The notes: generated by a model from the letters alone, not told the origin. DNA of 37,993 bases from Planctomycetaceae bacterium (GCA_003506095.1 DNWZ01000745.1:1-37993); one strand, 5' to 3'; counted from the stretch's first letter, positions 9,393 to 19,036 are shown. Made by a program: numbers and translations.

Positions 9393-11468
9393 CTAGTTAT
9401 CTGGCAGTGGGATTTCTAGGATAGTTTGGGGGCCGTCTGGCCAATCGGTTGTCAGGGTGAGTTGTAAATGAGCGGTGGCGGCAACGGCGGAGTGAAGGAC
9501 GTTGAGTTGCTGGAGCTTTTGCAAGACCGAGCGGAGTTGGGTTAAGGATTGTTCAGCATTTTCTTTCAATGGCCGAATTGATCGCCTGTCGCTGGTCGTC
9601 GCGTTTTGATAGTGACGTTCGAGTTGTGAAAGCTCGGCTGTGCGACGTTCGAGCAGTTGCGTTACTTGATCGAGCGCCGTGGTTAGCTGTGTCGCTGAAT
9701 AAGGTTGCCAGGGGAACGTGCTGTCGAGTTGTGCGAAGTATCGCAATCGCATTTGCAGTTTCGTCGTTGCCTTGCATTCAATCCGACAGCGGATCGCGGG
9801 CGACGGCTTACCCGCAGGCGTCCACTGCAGGGTCGCGATCTGCTTGCGGATGTTTGTCGGATCGGGAGGCTCGACCCAAGATATGTCGGCAGTTTCTGGC
9901 TTGGTAGCGTCCAAGTTTAAACTCGGGGTTTGGTAGATCGCGGGACCTTCCAAGGGCCAATTCAAACGGACCTCCGTCTCGGTAGCATCCAGACGCAGAG
10001 GTGCGGTACGAAGGTGTGGCCGCAAGAAGACGGTTGACGATTGGCCTGTCGAGTCGGTCAATCGCAAACGTCCGGCGGCGATTTGCCGTGACAACGGAAT
10101 GGAGACAGCTTGCTGGGACCAGCGAAAGAGAAGCTGGTCGTCGAATTGTTGAAGGGTCGCTAGCCCAAGGTCGGATGTGGCATCGATCCAGGACCAGCCT
10201 TCCGCCAGCCCAATGGATTCGTCGCCGGTTTTTCGAAGGGGTGCAAAGCGAACGTTCGTTAGATTCGGGTGATCCCACTGGGCGAGTCGGATCAGATTGA
10301 CGCCGACCACCGTTGAGTTATCGACTTGGGCGGTCGTTGCGGTTTCGACTTTTGTGGAAATCGGACGCAACGGGGGCAGGGTCACGGCTTGGCGCGGCAT
10401 GGCCGATTCGACTGGTTGATCTTCGATCGCGGCGGAGTCCGATTCGGGTTGATCTGCCGCGATCGAGTCCCAGGTTGTAGTCGAGTTTTCGGTCTGGCGA
10501 TCGAGCGGCAACGCTGAAGCCGGGGTAGTTGTCGGATCGGATTGGTCAGCGCCCGATGTGTAAAAACCGCCGAGCAGTGGATTGTCGAATCCGAAATCAG
10601 GGAGAAGCGGTTGGACCGATGCAGACTGGGTCGGAGGTGTCACAGTATCTGCCAGCGCCATCACGCCTGCTTGCAGTTCCACCGACTCGTCGATCGCCGG
10701 TGGAGACTCGGCGATGAATCCCGGTTCGAAAGGGCTTGGCGAGTGCGATGTGTGCGCTGGCGAGGTTGTTTGTTCGCTGGATGAAGAAGAATCGTAGGGG
10801 ACCGATTGTCTTGAATTGGCAAACAGAAGCAGGAGCAGCATCATGATTGCGGCGATGGATGCGACGACCACGGGGCCGTTCACACGCCGCGGCTTGCGGA
10901 AATGGGATTGTTTCGCATTTGGATTCGAGGTGGGAAAGGAAAAGGATGCATTGGCGGGTTCGATTGCCCGATGCGTTTCGGGGGAGGACAAGGGCGAGGG
11001 CTGGTGATCAGCGGTCGCGGCAATCTTTGGCGACAGCGAAACGCGGTTCTCGGAGTCGACGAGCCAGTCGGCGATTGACAGCGGCGGCAGTGGGCGATTT
11101 TCGCGGGCTTGCCAGGACCTGGCGATCGACTCGATCTGTCGTTTCCAATCTTCTTCTACTTCGGGGGGTGGTGGTCCGAGGCGTTGGACCAAAGCCATCA
11201 TCGATTCGGTGTCGGGGGGCGAGCCAAGCCTAGGAAAGCTGGTGAAATTAGGCGAATCAGGAATCGTTGTTGGCGAGACCGTTTCAGGAGTCGGCAAAAT
11301 CGCCGAGTTGATGCCCAACAGCAACCTGGCCGCCGAGTCAGGATCGATCTTTTTTTCGGCGATTGAGCGGATCAATTCGTTAACGCGAGTCGGATCGATT
11401 CGCATGTCCAGGATCCTTGCGAGGGGGTCAAGTGCGAGATTCTTCGATAAAATCGCGATTTTGCTCAT
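9393..11468 (-). CDS. single-pass membrane protein of unknown function with C-terminal coiled coil
   Basis: This 691-residue protein is not recognised as a known family. Residues 1-190 are probably cytoplasmic: a helical start (PTRVNELIRSIAEKKIDPDS) followed by Pro/Ser-rich linker. A basic RKPRR precedes one strong membrane helix (about 199-218, VVASIAAIMMLLLLLFA). After it comes a long Ser/Thr/Pro-rich stretch (about 220-390), then a beta-rich region. Near residues 590-650 there is a coiled-coil-like segment (ALDQVTQLLERRTAELSQLE). The protein has no cleavable signal and a type II-like topology, so the C-terminal bulk is probably outside the cytoplasm. It is divergent from the BBP7-like gene. 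Part of its sequence (9794-9859) recurs at the left window edge. Function is not assigned. Confidence 0.75.
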   Translation of the reverse strand: MSKIAILSKNLALDPLARILDMRIDPTRVNELIRSIAEKKIDPDSAARLLLGINSAILPTPETVSPTTIPDSPNFTSFPRLGSPPDTESMMALVQRLGPPPPEVEEDWKRQIESIARSWQARENRPLPPLSIADWLVDSENRVSLSPKIAATADHQPSPLSSPETHRAIEPANASFSFPTSNPNAKQSHFRKPRRVNGPVVVASIAAIMMLLLLLFANSRQSVPYDSSSSSEQTTSPAHTSHSPSPFEPGFIAESPPAIDESVELQAGVMALADTVTPPTQSASVQPLLPDFGFDNPLLGGFYTSGADQSDPTTTPASALPLDRQTENSTTTWDSIAADQPESDSAAIEDQPVESAMPRQAVTLPPLRPISTKVETATTAQVDNSTVVGVNLIRLAQWDHPNLTNVRFAPLRKTGDESIGLAEGWSWIDATSDLGLATLQQFDDQLLFRWSQQAVSIPLSRQIAAGRLRLTDSTGQSSTVFLRPHLRTAPLRLDATETEVRLNWPLEGPAIYQTPSLNLDATKPETADISWVEPPDPTNIRKQIATLQWTPAGKPSPAIRCRIECKATTKLQMRLRYFAQLDSTFPWQPYSATQLTTALDQVTQLLERRTAELSQLERHYQNATTSDRRSIRPLKENAEQSLTQLRSVLQKLQQLNVLHSAVAATAHLQLTLTTDWPDGPQTILEIPLPDN

Positions 11469-11710
11469 TATAAGGGGTGCTGCGGCGACGGTGTGGCAAT
11501 CGTTGCGACTGACAAAGTTTTCCTTGCCCGGCTAGCAGAATTGACGAAACCCCAGGGGCCACTTGTGCCGATAACTCCGACGGAAGCGATTGTTTCGCTC
11601 GTACGGCGCGGCGTCCGATGGGACGTTTTTGTGCTGCGGGGGGCGAAACGGATCGTTAAGCGATTCCACTGAAAAACATGCCGACGCGAAACGAGTTTCT
11701 GGACGACGCC

Positions 11711-13186
11711 ATGACCAAAAAAGTGCATTTGATGCGGGTAAGATGGGCATACCTGGTCGCGTTGGTGTCGATCTACGCGGTCTACACCCAACCGACGGTC
11801 GCAATTGCGGCCAGCCCTGTACGACAGGCTGATTTTGAGCCTGATTATGAAGCGAGCGGCTTTGTGTCGCCGGCAGGGATGCCATCGCCGGACGCCTACT
11901 TCCAGTCGGTTGAGCAGGCTGGGTTTTTTGGCAACGGCCCGATCGCATCGCGCCTTGGTGGCGGCCACGGGCCGATGACAGGGTCGTGTGACAACTACGG
12001 TTGCCAAGCCCATTGCGGTGGAGGCTGTGGCTGTGGCGACGGCGGATGTGGAATGGGCGGATGCGGTTCCGGCGGATGCGGCGGATGCGGATTGGGTGGC
12101 TGTGCATCGGGGCTATTTACCGGACGTTACCGGCCGATGTGCCTGTTCTGCGCAAACTCTGGATGTGGCGTCTGCAATGGAATCAGTCAATTCAATCCGT
12201 TGTCAGCATTAAGATACTTATTGCCTTATGGCGACGCGGGACTTTCCGTCCAACGTTGGTACGACCTTTCTGCCGACGTGATGTTTTTGGAGACATCTGG
12301 AGCAGGCGGCGGCCAAGTGTTGACAACCCGGGGAATAAGTGGTCCACCCGTGTTGAGTTTAGGGGACGCAGCAGACGACGGTTTGGCGGTCGGAGCTCGA
12401 TTGTCGATCGCCTTCATCGTTGGGCCCGGGGGCAACATTGAAGTAACCTACTTAGGCGGGAACCGTTGGAAAGACTCTGCCACTGCCACGGGCGCCCTTG
12501 ACCTCTTCTCATTTTTGAGCGACTTCGGCACGAATCCTCCGGCTTCGCCAGGACCGCCGGTCCAGTTCGGTGGTTTCGACGATACCGACCGATCTTCGAC
12601 TCAAAGTGCGTCGACGCTGGCGACGTTCCACAGCGGTGAAGTGAATTATCGTCGACGAACGGTTGGCCCCTACGGTCGATTCCAGTGGTCGGGCTTGGGT
12701 GGTATTCGTTACTTGCGTTACGACAGCGACTTTGACTACATGACTTTGGGCGACGCCAACCGGTTCTTCGATATGAACAACTCGGTTGATAACGAAATGA
12801 TCGGAGTTCAGATCGGCGGCGACCTGTGGTGGAACGTGATTCCCGGAGTGAACGCTGGGATTGGCCTGAAGGGTGGACCGGCGGGCAATCACATATCCCG
12901 CAAGTCGTTTGTAGAGGCAAACTCGATTGGGGCGACGACCTTATCCGATCGATCCAGCGAGACGGCTTGGTTTGGTGAGATCGAAGCGACGTTGTTGTAT
13001 CGGATCAGCCATTCGTGGACGATTAAGTCGCAATACTACCTGCTGTCGGTGGACAACGTCGGCCATGGCTTCGACTCGAATGCTGCCGATAACCTGCTTC
13101 GAGGTGGTGCCGCACCGATCGATCCGATTCAAACCCGCTCGCTGACGATTTCCGGGTTTTCGATCGGTGCAGAGTACATGTGGTAA
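11711..13186 (+). CDS. BBP7-like outer-membrane beta-barrel protein with Gly/Cys-rich segment
   Basis: This protein has about 491 residues from ATG 11711. An upstream ATG at 11678 is in frame, but 11711 gives a cleaner signal peptide (MTKK, core YLVALVSIYAVYTQPTVAIA). Residues about 92-156 are extraordinarily rich in Gly and Cys, with repeated GGCG-type units and paired cysteines such as CANSGCGVC. The remainder is a beta-barrel: WYDLSADVMFLET opens it, aromatic/Gly-alternating strands follow, and it ends FSIGAEYMW with a terminal aromatic residue. This is the layout of the planctomycete BBP7-type outer-membrane barrels. The Cys-rich segment may form disulphides or bind metal on the surface or periplasmic side; this is inference. 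It is transcribed away from the 691-residue membrane protein gene and followed by a strong terminator. Confidence 0.75.
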   Translation: MTKKVHLMRVRWAYLVALVSIYAVYTQPTVAIAASPVRQADFEPDYEASGFVSPAGMPSPDAYFQSVEQAGFFGNGPIASRLGGGHGPMTGSCDNYGCQAHCGGGCGCGDGGCGMGGCGSGGCGGCGLGGCASGLFTGRYRPMCLFCANSGCGVCNGISQFNPLSALRYLLPYGDAGLSVQRWYDLSADVMFLETSGAGGGQVLTTRGISGPPVLSLGDAADDGLAVGARLSIAFIVGPGGNIEVTYLGGNRWKDSATATGALDLFSFLSDFGTNPPASPGPPVQFGGFDDTDRSSTQSASTLATFHSGEVNYRRRTVGPYGRFQWSGLGGIRYLRYDSDFDYMTLGDANRFFDMNNSVDNEMIGVQIGGDLWWNVIPGVNAGIGLKGGPAGNHISRKSFVEANSIGATTLSDRSSETAWFGEIEATLLYRISHSWTIKSQYYLLSVDNVGHGFDSNAADNLLRGGAAPIDPIQTRSLTISGFSIGAEYMW

Positions 13187-13244
13187 ACTTTGCTAGCCGA
13201 TTGTGGGATCAGCCTGACGGTTGAGCACTTGAGTCAACGCGAAA

Positions 13245-13269
13245 GCCGGTCCATTGGACCGGCTTTTTT
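13245..13269 (+). terminator. intrinsic terminator of the BBP7-like gene
   Basis: GCCGGTCC (13245-13252), loop ATT, GGACCGGC (13256-13263), then TTTTTT (13264-13269). A perfect GC-rich 8-bp stem with a U-tract, 58 bp after the stop codon at 13186, is a textbook intrinsic terminator. Confidence 0.9.
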
Positions 13270-13270
13270 C

Positions 13271-13666
13271 GTTGACCTGCTCCTAATGCGGGGTTCTGCA
13301 GACGTCCGAAAACGCCCAAAAGACCCCTTTGTAACGATTGGCCCGTTTTAAACGCGGAACTAAAACGCGCCGGTCGCGTCCTAAACGCGGCGTTTCGTTG
13401 ACAGAGATAACTGTCCAACTAGAATCGACATCGTTACTTATCCAGTCACTGCGAATCGCCCAACCTGACCGATTGTTTGTTGCTACTTGTTGGCTCGGCA
13501 TTCATTGAACGCCAGCGGGCGGCGATGCTGGAAAGAAAATTTTTCTTGCCGGTATTTTTTAAGTCGGTCGAAATTGGCTGACTCATTTTAACGCTTTGCA
13601 GGTTGGGAAGTTTTCTGCAGGCTAGGCAGCAACCCCAATAATTAAACTTATCTCGGAACAGTCATC
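13271..13666. other. upstream region of the giant dockerin protein, with AAACGCG repeats
   Basis: No gene is recognised. Three AAACGCG copies occur at 13350-13356, 13363-13369 and 13383-13389. Two of them sit in short palindromes, CGTTT-T-AAACG (13344-13354) and AAACG-CGG-CGTTT (13383-13395). These could be operator sites for the gene starting at 13667, but the distance of about 270 bp to the start and the absence of an identified promoter keep this tentative. Confidence 0.35.
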
Positions 13667-16600
13667 GTGAAAATGCGAATCAAGAAAGACAGTTCGACAC
13701 GACCTCGCCGAGGGGCCGATTCGTCAAAACGCCGATTGCTGTTCGAATCGCTGGAAAACCGTCGCTTGATGACTGTGTTTGGAACGCTTAGTCTTCCGGT
13801 TGTTAGCGAAACCGAGAGTGCGATCAATAGGAATGATTCGTTTGCACAGGCACAGACGATTAACTTAAGTCCCATCAACCCAAACCTTTTGCCGGGGAGT
13901 CGAACCGGTTCATTTGGAGTTGACTTGCAAGGCACTGCCGGATCTGCGGGGGCGGTGAACACCGATATCGACGTTTTCAGGGTAAGCCTACGCAAGGGCG
14001 AAGTCTTCGACCTAGCGTTAACAGGAACTCGCGGTGGTTCTTCGCCAATTTCTCAGGTCACCGTTTTTCATGCCGACACGTTCCAACCATGGTTCGCTTT
14101 GTCTGGCAACGCATCGGTTTATCCATCAACGACTGTTAGCCCCCAACGTCTTTCGGTCTACCCTCCGGGATCTCCCCTGCAGTCGATTGGTAATGTGCCC
14201 GGTCCTATTTTTGCCGGAGCCCAAGTCGTCCCAGCTACGGGCGATTATTTTGTGCAGTTGAATGGTGACGTTTCGGGCCGCGGGTATGAGCTTGCCATGC
14301 GAACCCACTTGCCCGGTCCAGTTTCACGACTTTCCGGTGCGGTTCAGTACGTATTTATTGATTATAATGATCAATTTGCTCTGAACACGTTTGAGTTCAG
14401 CCCGCAACGAATCGATGGAACGACGCCATTTCCGGCGGTAGTTTCGTCTCGTATTCAGGGCTTGCAGACTCTCTCGCCTCCCGGCTTGGCATTCGGTTCG
14501 CCAATGGGAGTTGACGAAAGAATACGAGAGCGCGTGGTTGATTACTTCGCCGACATTGCAGTCCGCAGTGGATTTACACTGGAAAGAGGCGACTTCCTGA
14601 ACGTCGCTGGAACGCGAGTTGTTGGCACTCAGCTAACATTCAGGGATGCTGCGGGTCAGCGAGTCGGTGGTATCCGGATCGATGATAATGGTGCCGATCC
14701 GACGCACAGGCCTGACCTAAGGTTTGGCATACCTACTACCGTCTACGTGGGTCAGGATATTAATCTACAGGAAAACTTGACAGCCATACCAGGGATCGAC
14801 GCATTCCTGGATCCGTTGTTTGGCAGTGGTGTAGTGCCAGCCAATTCGGATACAAGCTTTACGCCGTATGTTGACATCGGTAACTTCAACGGTTCGCTTC
14901 CTGTATTTGTGGACGTCAGGCCCGCGTTGGCACAGTTTCCACCGACAGCAGCAGTAGTGCCCGGTTTTGGTGCTGGCACGATTGATGTAGTTGCTCAAGG
15001 GGTGGCATCGAGTATTTCGCGTCATTTGGCACGCAGTTTCGGAGCCCATTACACTGCCGCAGCATTTGGCGGAGTCCCTTCATTGATGGACCAAACTTTC
15101 GCTGTACCGGGAAGGTTTAACCTGGTCGGAACGGCATTGAATGGGGCAATATCAGTCAATCCGCCCGGTGGTACCGTCTCCAGTTCTGCCAAACCTTATA
15201 CATTCCCAGCTGTTGATGCGAATCCACAGAACTTGGCAGGCACTCGAATGGGTATTGTCAATGGCAATGGTTTCTCAACTGACAATCGTACGATTGCCCA
15301 AGTGCCGGCAACTTTCCCGCTTTTTGGACGCCAAAATGTCGGAAATACTTTGGTTTCGGGCTTGTCGACAGGTCGTGGCACCGTTGCTGCCACCATCTCG
15401 GTTACCAACAATGGTGTCGGCGTTGCTGGGGTAGTTGTCTACAACGATAGCAATGGAGATGGCATAAGAAATATTTTTGAGGAGTTTGGTGTAACAAACG
15501 CTAGTGGTAGAGTTGAACTTAGAGTTTCGACTACGCCGGCAGCATTGCGCGTGATTCCTCCCGCCGGCATGCAAGTCGTTGGTCCGAGTGTTGTTAATCT
15601 TACGTCTTCTGGGAATGTCAACTTCCAACTTGCCGCTGGAACTGGCGGCGGTGATACACCCGGAACGCCTGGCGTTTCAACGGGAACTGGTCGAATATTT
15701 AGCGACTTCAACGCCAATGGTATTCGCGAGCAAGGCGAACCAGGAATCGGAGAGGCTTTCGTCTTTATTGACTTAGACGGCGACACCCGAATTGATATTG
15801 GCGAACCGCGGGCGACCACGAATGCCGACGGAACCTATACACTAAACTTCAGCGATTTAACGCCTGGGCGAACCTACAGGGTTTACCATATTGTTCAGCC
15901 TGGTTTTGAACTCATTTCACCTGCAAGCGGGTTTTATGAATTCGTGTATAACCCGCTAAGTCTCCCTACGGGATTCGACTTTGCTAATCGCCCGTCGCGT
16001 GACTTTGGTGACGCGCCTAATTCTTATATGACTACGTTGGCCAGCGGTGGTCCGAGCCATGGGATTGTCCCGGGTTTGAGTTTGGGTCAACGGGTTGATC
16101 GCGATTTGGATGGCCAACCATCACCGCTTGCAGATGGCGATGACTTGGGCGGACCAGTGGGTGCTGGCGGAGTCGTTTTGGATGACGAAGATGGCATTCG
16201 TCAATTGACGCCCATCGCTCCGGGTACAACGGCAACTTTTGAAGTGTCGATTGTCAATACGACCGGCCAGACCGGATTCTTGCAAGCTTGGTTCGACTTC
16301 GACAAAAACGGTACTTTCTCTGGCCTTGGCGAGCAGGTGTTGCGAAACGTTGTTTTGCCCGCTGGTACAAATCAAGTGCAGATTCCGATCCCGGTGGGTG
16401 TGACCACCGGTAATTTGATGACCCGTTGGCGTTACAGTTTAACGGCTGATTTGGGCATTGGCGGAGCCGCGAATTCAGGTGAAGTCGAAGATCATTTGTT
16501 CACGGTTCAACCACAGGCTCGGGTTGCGAATGACGACGTGGCGATGGTGTCGCGCAACAGTCAGGCCAATGCGATAAACGTTTTAACGAACGACTTCCAA

Positions 16601-19012
16601 ACGCCTGAAAATCGATTGAGAGTGACGGGTATCGATCGCTTCGCACTTGGCACTCGAGGCCAAGTGACAATCGGCACGGGGGGACAAACCGTCTTCTACA
16701 CGCCACCGACCGGATTCGTCGGGCAAGACCGTTTTACTTATACGGTAACTCCCGACTTTGGACCTTCGGCGACGGCGACCGTTACGGTGAACGTGACGTT
16801 CCAGAGCGATGTTCCCGTAGCACTGGATGACACGGTCGAAGTTGCCCAGGGCAGCAACAATATTGCGATCAATGTCTTGGACAACGATTTGCCCAGTACG
16901 TTTGGCGGGATCTCGATCATCTCAGTAACGCCGGGCACACAGGGCGGCACGACTTCGCTGGCCGGTGGGAACCAGTCGGTGCGTTATACTCCTCGTGCCG
17001 GATTTGCTGGGACTGAACAATTCACATATACAATCAGCGACGCCGCTGGAAGCATCAGTTCGGCGACTGCGACCATCAATCTTCTGCCTGGTTCGCGTTC
17101 GGACGATGTTGTAGCGTTTAACGTTGTGTTCCTAGACGTTATAAACGGCCAGCCGATCACCGACATACAAGCCGGCACGGAGTTTCTTGCCCGCGTGACG
17201 GTTGAAGATGTACGCAGTACTTTTAATCAAACCGGCGTCTTCTCCGCGTTTTTGGATTTGCTGTATACCGATGAACTCGTTGCCGTGGTCCCCAGCGCCA
17301 GCAATCCACTGGGATTTGCAGTTGAGTTTGGAAACCGGTTCCAAAGTGGTTTGACCGGTGTTCAGACTGGCGATGCCAACACGCCCGGTGTTTTGAATGA
17401 AATGGGTTCAACTCGTCGATTGGATTCGATGCCAGGCCCTGGCGAAGGCCCGCTTGAGTTGTTTACCGTCCGTTTCCAGGCCATTTCGCCGGGGATTGCT
17501 GTTTTCGCTTCCAACCCAGCCGATCGGCCAGTTTCCGAAACGACTGTGTTCAATCGGATGACTGAGTTGGCGGTTAACGAATTACGTTTAGGCATTTCCG
17601 AATTGGTGATTTCGCCTTCGGGTGGTCCCTTTACGTCTGCGATCGATGATGCTTTCCCCGATGGATTCGATTCCAATCGTGTTCGCATCACGGGTGGCCA
17701 AACAGCACAGCTGAATGTGATCGCCAATGACTTGCTGGGGCCGACCAACGCGATATCTGAGTTCTTTATCATCAATCGGCCAAACTTTGGCCAAGTAACA
17801 ACGGATCTCAATGGTCGGTTTGTCTCCTATCGTCCTGACGATTCAATCGTCAACCGATTCGACAGCTTCACTTATGGAATCGTTACGCAGGACGGCGTGC
17901 GCAGCACGGCTGAAGTAACTTTGTTCGTCGGTGATCCGGTCGTGGCCCAGAATACCGCCCCGTCAAATAACAAACCCTTCGATGTTGACGTCTCCTTACG
18001 AGTCGTCGATGGTCAAGGCAACACGTTATCGAGGATCGTGCCAGGCAGTCGGTTTGGGGTTCAAGTGATTGTTCAAGACTTGCGTGCCCCGTCGTTGCAG
18101 GCTAACCCATTGGGCGTGTTTGCTGCGTTTTCCGATATCTTGTATGACGCCGGATTGGCACGACCGTCAAATCAGATTCAAAACGATCCGTTCGATTTTG
18201 ACGTGATTTTCGCGAACAATTTCGGCATTGTCGGCGCATTCGGCAAGTCTGACCGTGCGGGCATCATCGACGAGTTTGGTTCCTTCTTGACCAATACTAC
18301 ACCCAGCAACAATCCTCCCAATCCGTCGCTCACTGGCCAACCGGTAGTGATGGCAACGTTGTTTTTTGATGCGATCGGAACGGGTCCTTTAAGATTGGTA
18401 ACCAGTCCTGCCGACGCGTCGCCGTTCCGCGATACCCTGTTGTTCCAGCCTGCGGCGCCGGTGCCTGTTTCTCGGATTCGCTACAACGTTACCTCGATCG
18501 ATATCGGTGGCGGTAGCGGAGAAGGTGAATCGTTGCAGAATGCGTTGTTGCCTGCAGACGTCAACGGTGACGGCCAAGTCACTCCGATCGACGCGCTGTC
18601 GATTATCAACCAAATCAGTCGCATTCAATCAGGGGTTTTGGGTGAATCCGCCGCGAACCTGCCGAATCTCTTTTCTGACGTGAACGCAGACGGTTTAATC
18701 ACACCGTTGGATGCATTGCTTGTTCTGACCTACATCGGTAGTGCACAACGTGGCGATGTGCCGATCGACTTGACGCAACTGTCTGCTTTGTTGCCCAACG
18801 CGGATGGGGTGATTCCGGTCGACTCCTACGCTGCGTTGTATGAGTTGTTATCGGGTCGATTTACGGGTGGTGCGGAAGGTGAAGGCGAGACAGATTCGGC
18901 CGCTTCGGTGCCTGCATTGATGCCTTCAAGCCCAAGCGCCAGTGATGGCGAAGAAGACGAAGATTCTTTGCTCGGCTTATTGGCAGACGACGTTGCATCG
19001 CTTTGGAAGTAG
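13667..19012 (+). CDS. giant secreted multidomain protein with cohesin-like modules and dockerin
   Basis: This 1781-residue protein starts at GTG 13667 (ATG 13673 is also possible). The N-terminus has the planctomycete motif KRRLLFESLENRRLM (about 23-37). Approximate layout: PPC-like 45-220; a region 225-500 resembling a metzincin but lacking zinc ligands; SdrD B-like 568-646 and 673-765 (GRIFSDFNANGIREQGEPGI); GEVED 775-948 (RDFGDAPNSY...SGEVEDHLF); tandem-95/Big_9-like 953-1141 (INVLTNDF, INVLDNDL); cohesin-like 1146-1321; another Big_9-like 1326-1423; second cohesin-like 1436-1616; dockerin 1627-1698 (DVNGDGQVTPIDALSI and DVNADGLITPLDALLV). A Glu/Asp/Ser-rich tail ends the protein. The two cohesin-like modules align with each other (GVFSAFLDLLYTDEL versus GVFAAFSDILYDAGL). 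It is probably an extracellular scaffold or adhesin. The cohesin and fold assignments are by eye. Confidence 0.85.
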   Translation: MKMRIKKDSSTRPRRGADSSKRRLLFESLENRRLMTVFGTLSLPVVSETESAINRNDSFAQAQTINLSPINPNLLPGSRTGSFGVDLQGTAGSAGAVNTDIDVFRVSLRKGEVFDLALTGTRGGSSPISQVTVFHADTFQPWFALSGNASVYPSTTVSPQRLSVYPPGSPLQSIGNVPGPIFAGAQVVPATGDYFVQLNGDVSGRGYELAMRTHLPGPVSRLSGAVQYVFIDYNDQFALNTFEFSPQRIDGTTPFPAVVSSRIQGLQTLSPPGLAFGSPMGVDERIRERVVDYFADIAVRSGFTLERGDFLNVAGTRVVGTQLTFRDAAGQRVGGIRIDDNGADPTHRPDLRFGIPTTVYVGQDINLQENLTAIPGIDAFLDPLFGSGVVPANSDTSFTPYVDIGNFNGSLPVFVDVRPALAQFPPTAAVVPGFGAGTIDVVAQGVASSISRHLARSFGAHYTAAAFGGVPSLMDQTFAVPGRFNLVGTALNGAISVNPPGGTVSSSAKPYTFPAVDANPQNLAGTRMGIVNGNGFSTDNRTIAQVPATFPLFGRQNVGNTLVSGLSTGRGTVAATISVTNNGVGVAGVVVYNDSNGDGIRNIFEEFGVTNASGRVELRVSTTPAALRVIPPAGMQVVGPSVVNLTSSGNVNFQLAAGTGGGDTPGTPGVSTGTGRIFSDFNANGIREQGEPGIGEAFVFIDLDGDTRIDIGEPRATTNADGTYTLNFSDLTPGRTYRVYHIVQPGFELISPASGFYEFVYNPLSLPTGFDFANRPSRDFGDAPNSYMTTLASGGPSHGIVPGLSLGQRVDRDLDGQPSPLADGDDLGGPVGAGGVVLDDEDGIRQLTPIAPGTTATFEVSIVNTTGQTGFLQAWFDFDKNGTFSGLGEQVLRNVVLPAGTNQVQIPIPVGVTTGNLMTRWRYSLTADLGIGGAANSGEVEDHLFTVQPQARVANDDVAMVSRNSQANAINVLTNDFQTPENRLRVTGIDRFALGTRGQVTIGTGGQTVFYTPPTGFVGQDRFTYTVTPDFGPSATATVTVNVTFQSDVPVALDDTVEVAQGSNNIAINVLDNDLPSTFGGISIISVTPGTQGGTTSLAGGNQSVRYTPRAGFAGTEQFTYTISDAAGSISSATATINLLPGSRSDDVVAFNVVFLDVINGQPITDIQAGTEFLARVTVEDVRSTFNQTGVFSAFLDLLYTDELVAVVPSASNPLGFAVEFGNRFQSGLTGVQTGDANTPGVLNEMGSTRRLDSMPGPGEGPLELFTVRFQAISPGIAVFASNPADRPVSETTVFNRMTELAVNELRLGISELVISPSGGPFTSAIDDAFPDGFDSNRVRITGGQTAQLNVIANDLLGPTNAISEFFIINRPNFGQVTTDLNGRFVSYRPDDSIVNRFDSFTYGIVTQDGVRSTAEVTLFVGDPVVAQNTAPSNNKPFDVDVSLRVVDGQGNTLSRIVPGSRFGVQVIVQDLRAPSLQANPLGVFAAFSDILYDAGLARPSNQIQNDPFDFDVIFANNFGIVGAFGKSDRAGIIDEFGSFLTNTTPSNNPPNPSLTGQPVVMATLFFDAIGTGPLRLVTSPADASPFRDTLLFQPAAPVPVSRIRYNVTSIDIGGGSGEGESLQNALLPADVNGDGQVTPIDALSIINQISRIQSGVLGESAANLPNLFSDVNADGLITPLDALLVLTYIGSAQRGDVPIDLTQLSALLPNADGVIPVDSYAALYELLSGRFTGGAEGEGETDSAASVPALMPSSPSASDGEEDEDSLLGLLADDVASLWK

Positions 19013-19036
19013 CCTCGGATCGGGTAGGATTCGTAG

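Noticed and set aside
11468..12107. Two long minus-strand open frames over the start of the BBP7-like gene
   Set aside because: Arg/Ser/Pro-rich shadow translations of a GC-rich gene; the plus-strand frame has signal peptide and barrel features.
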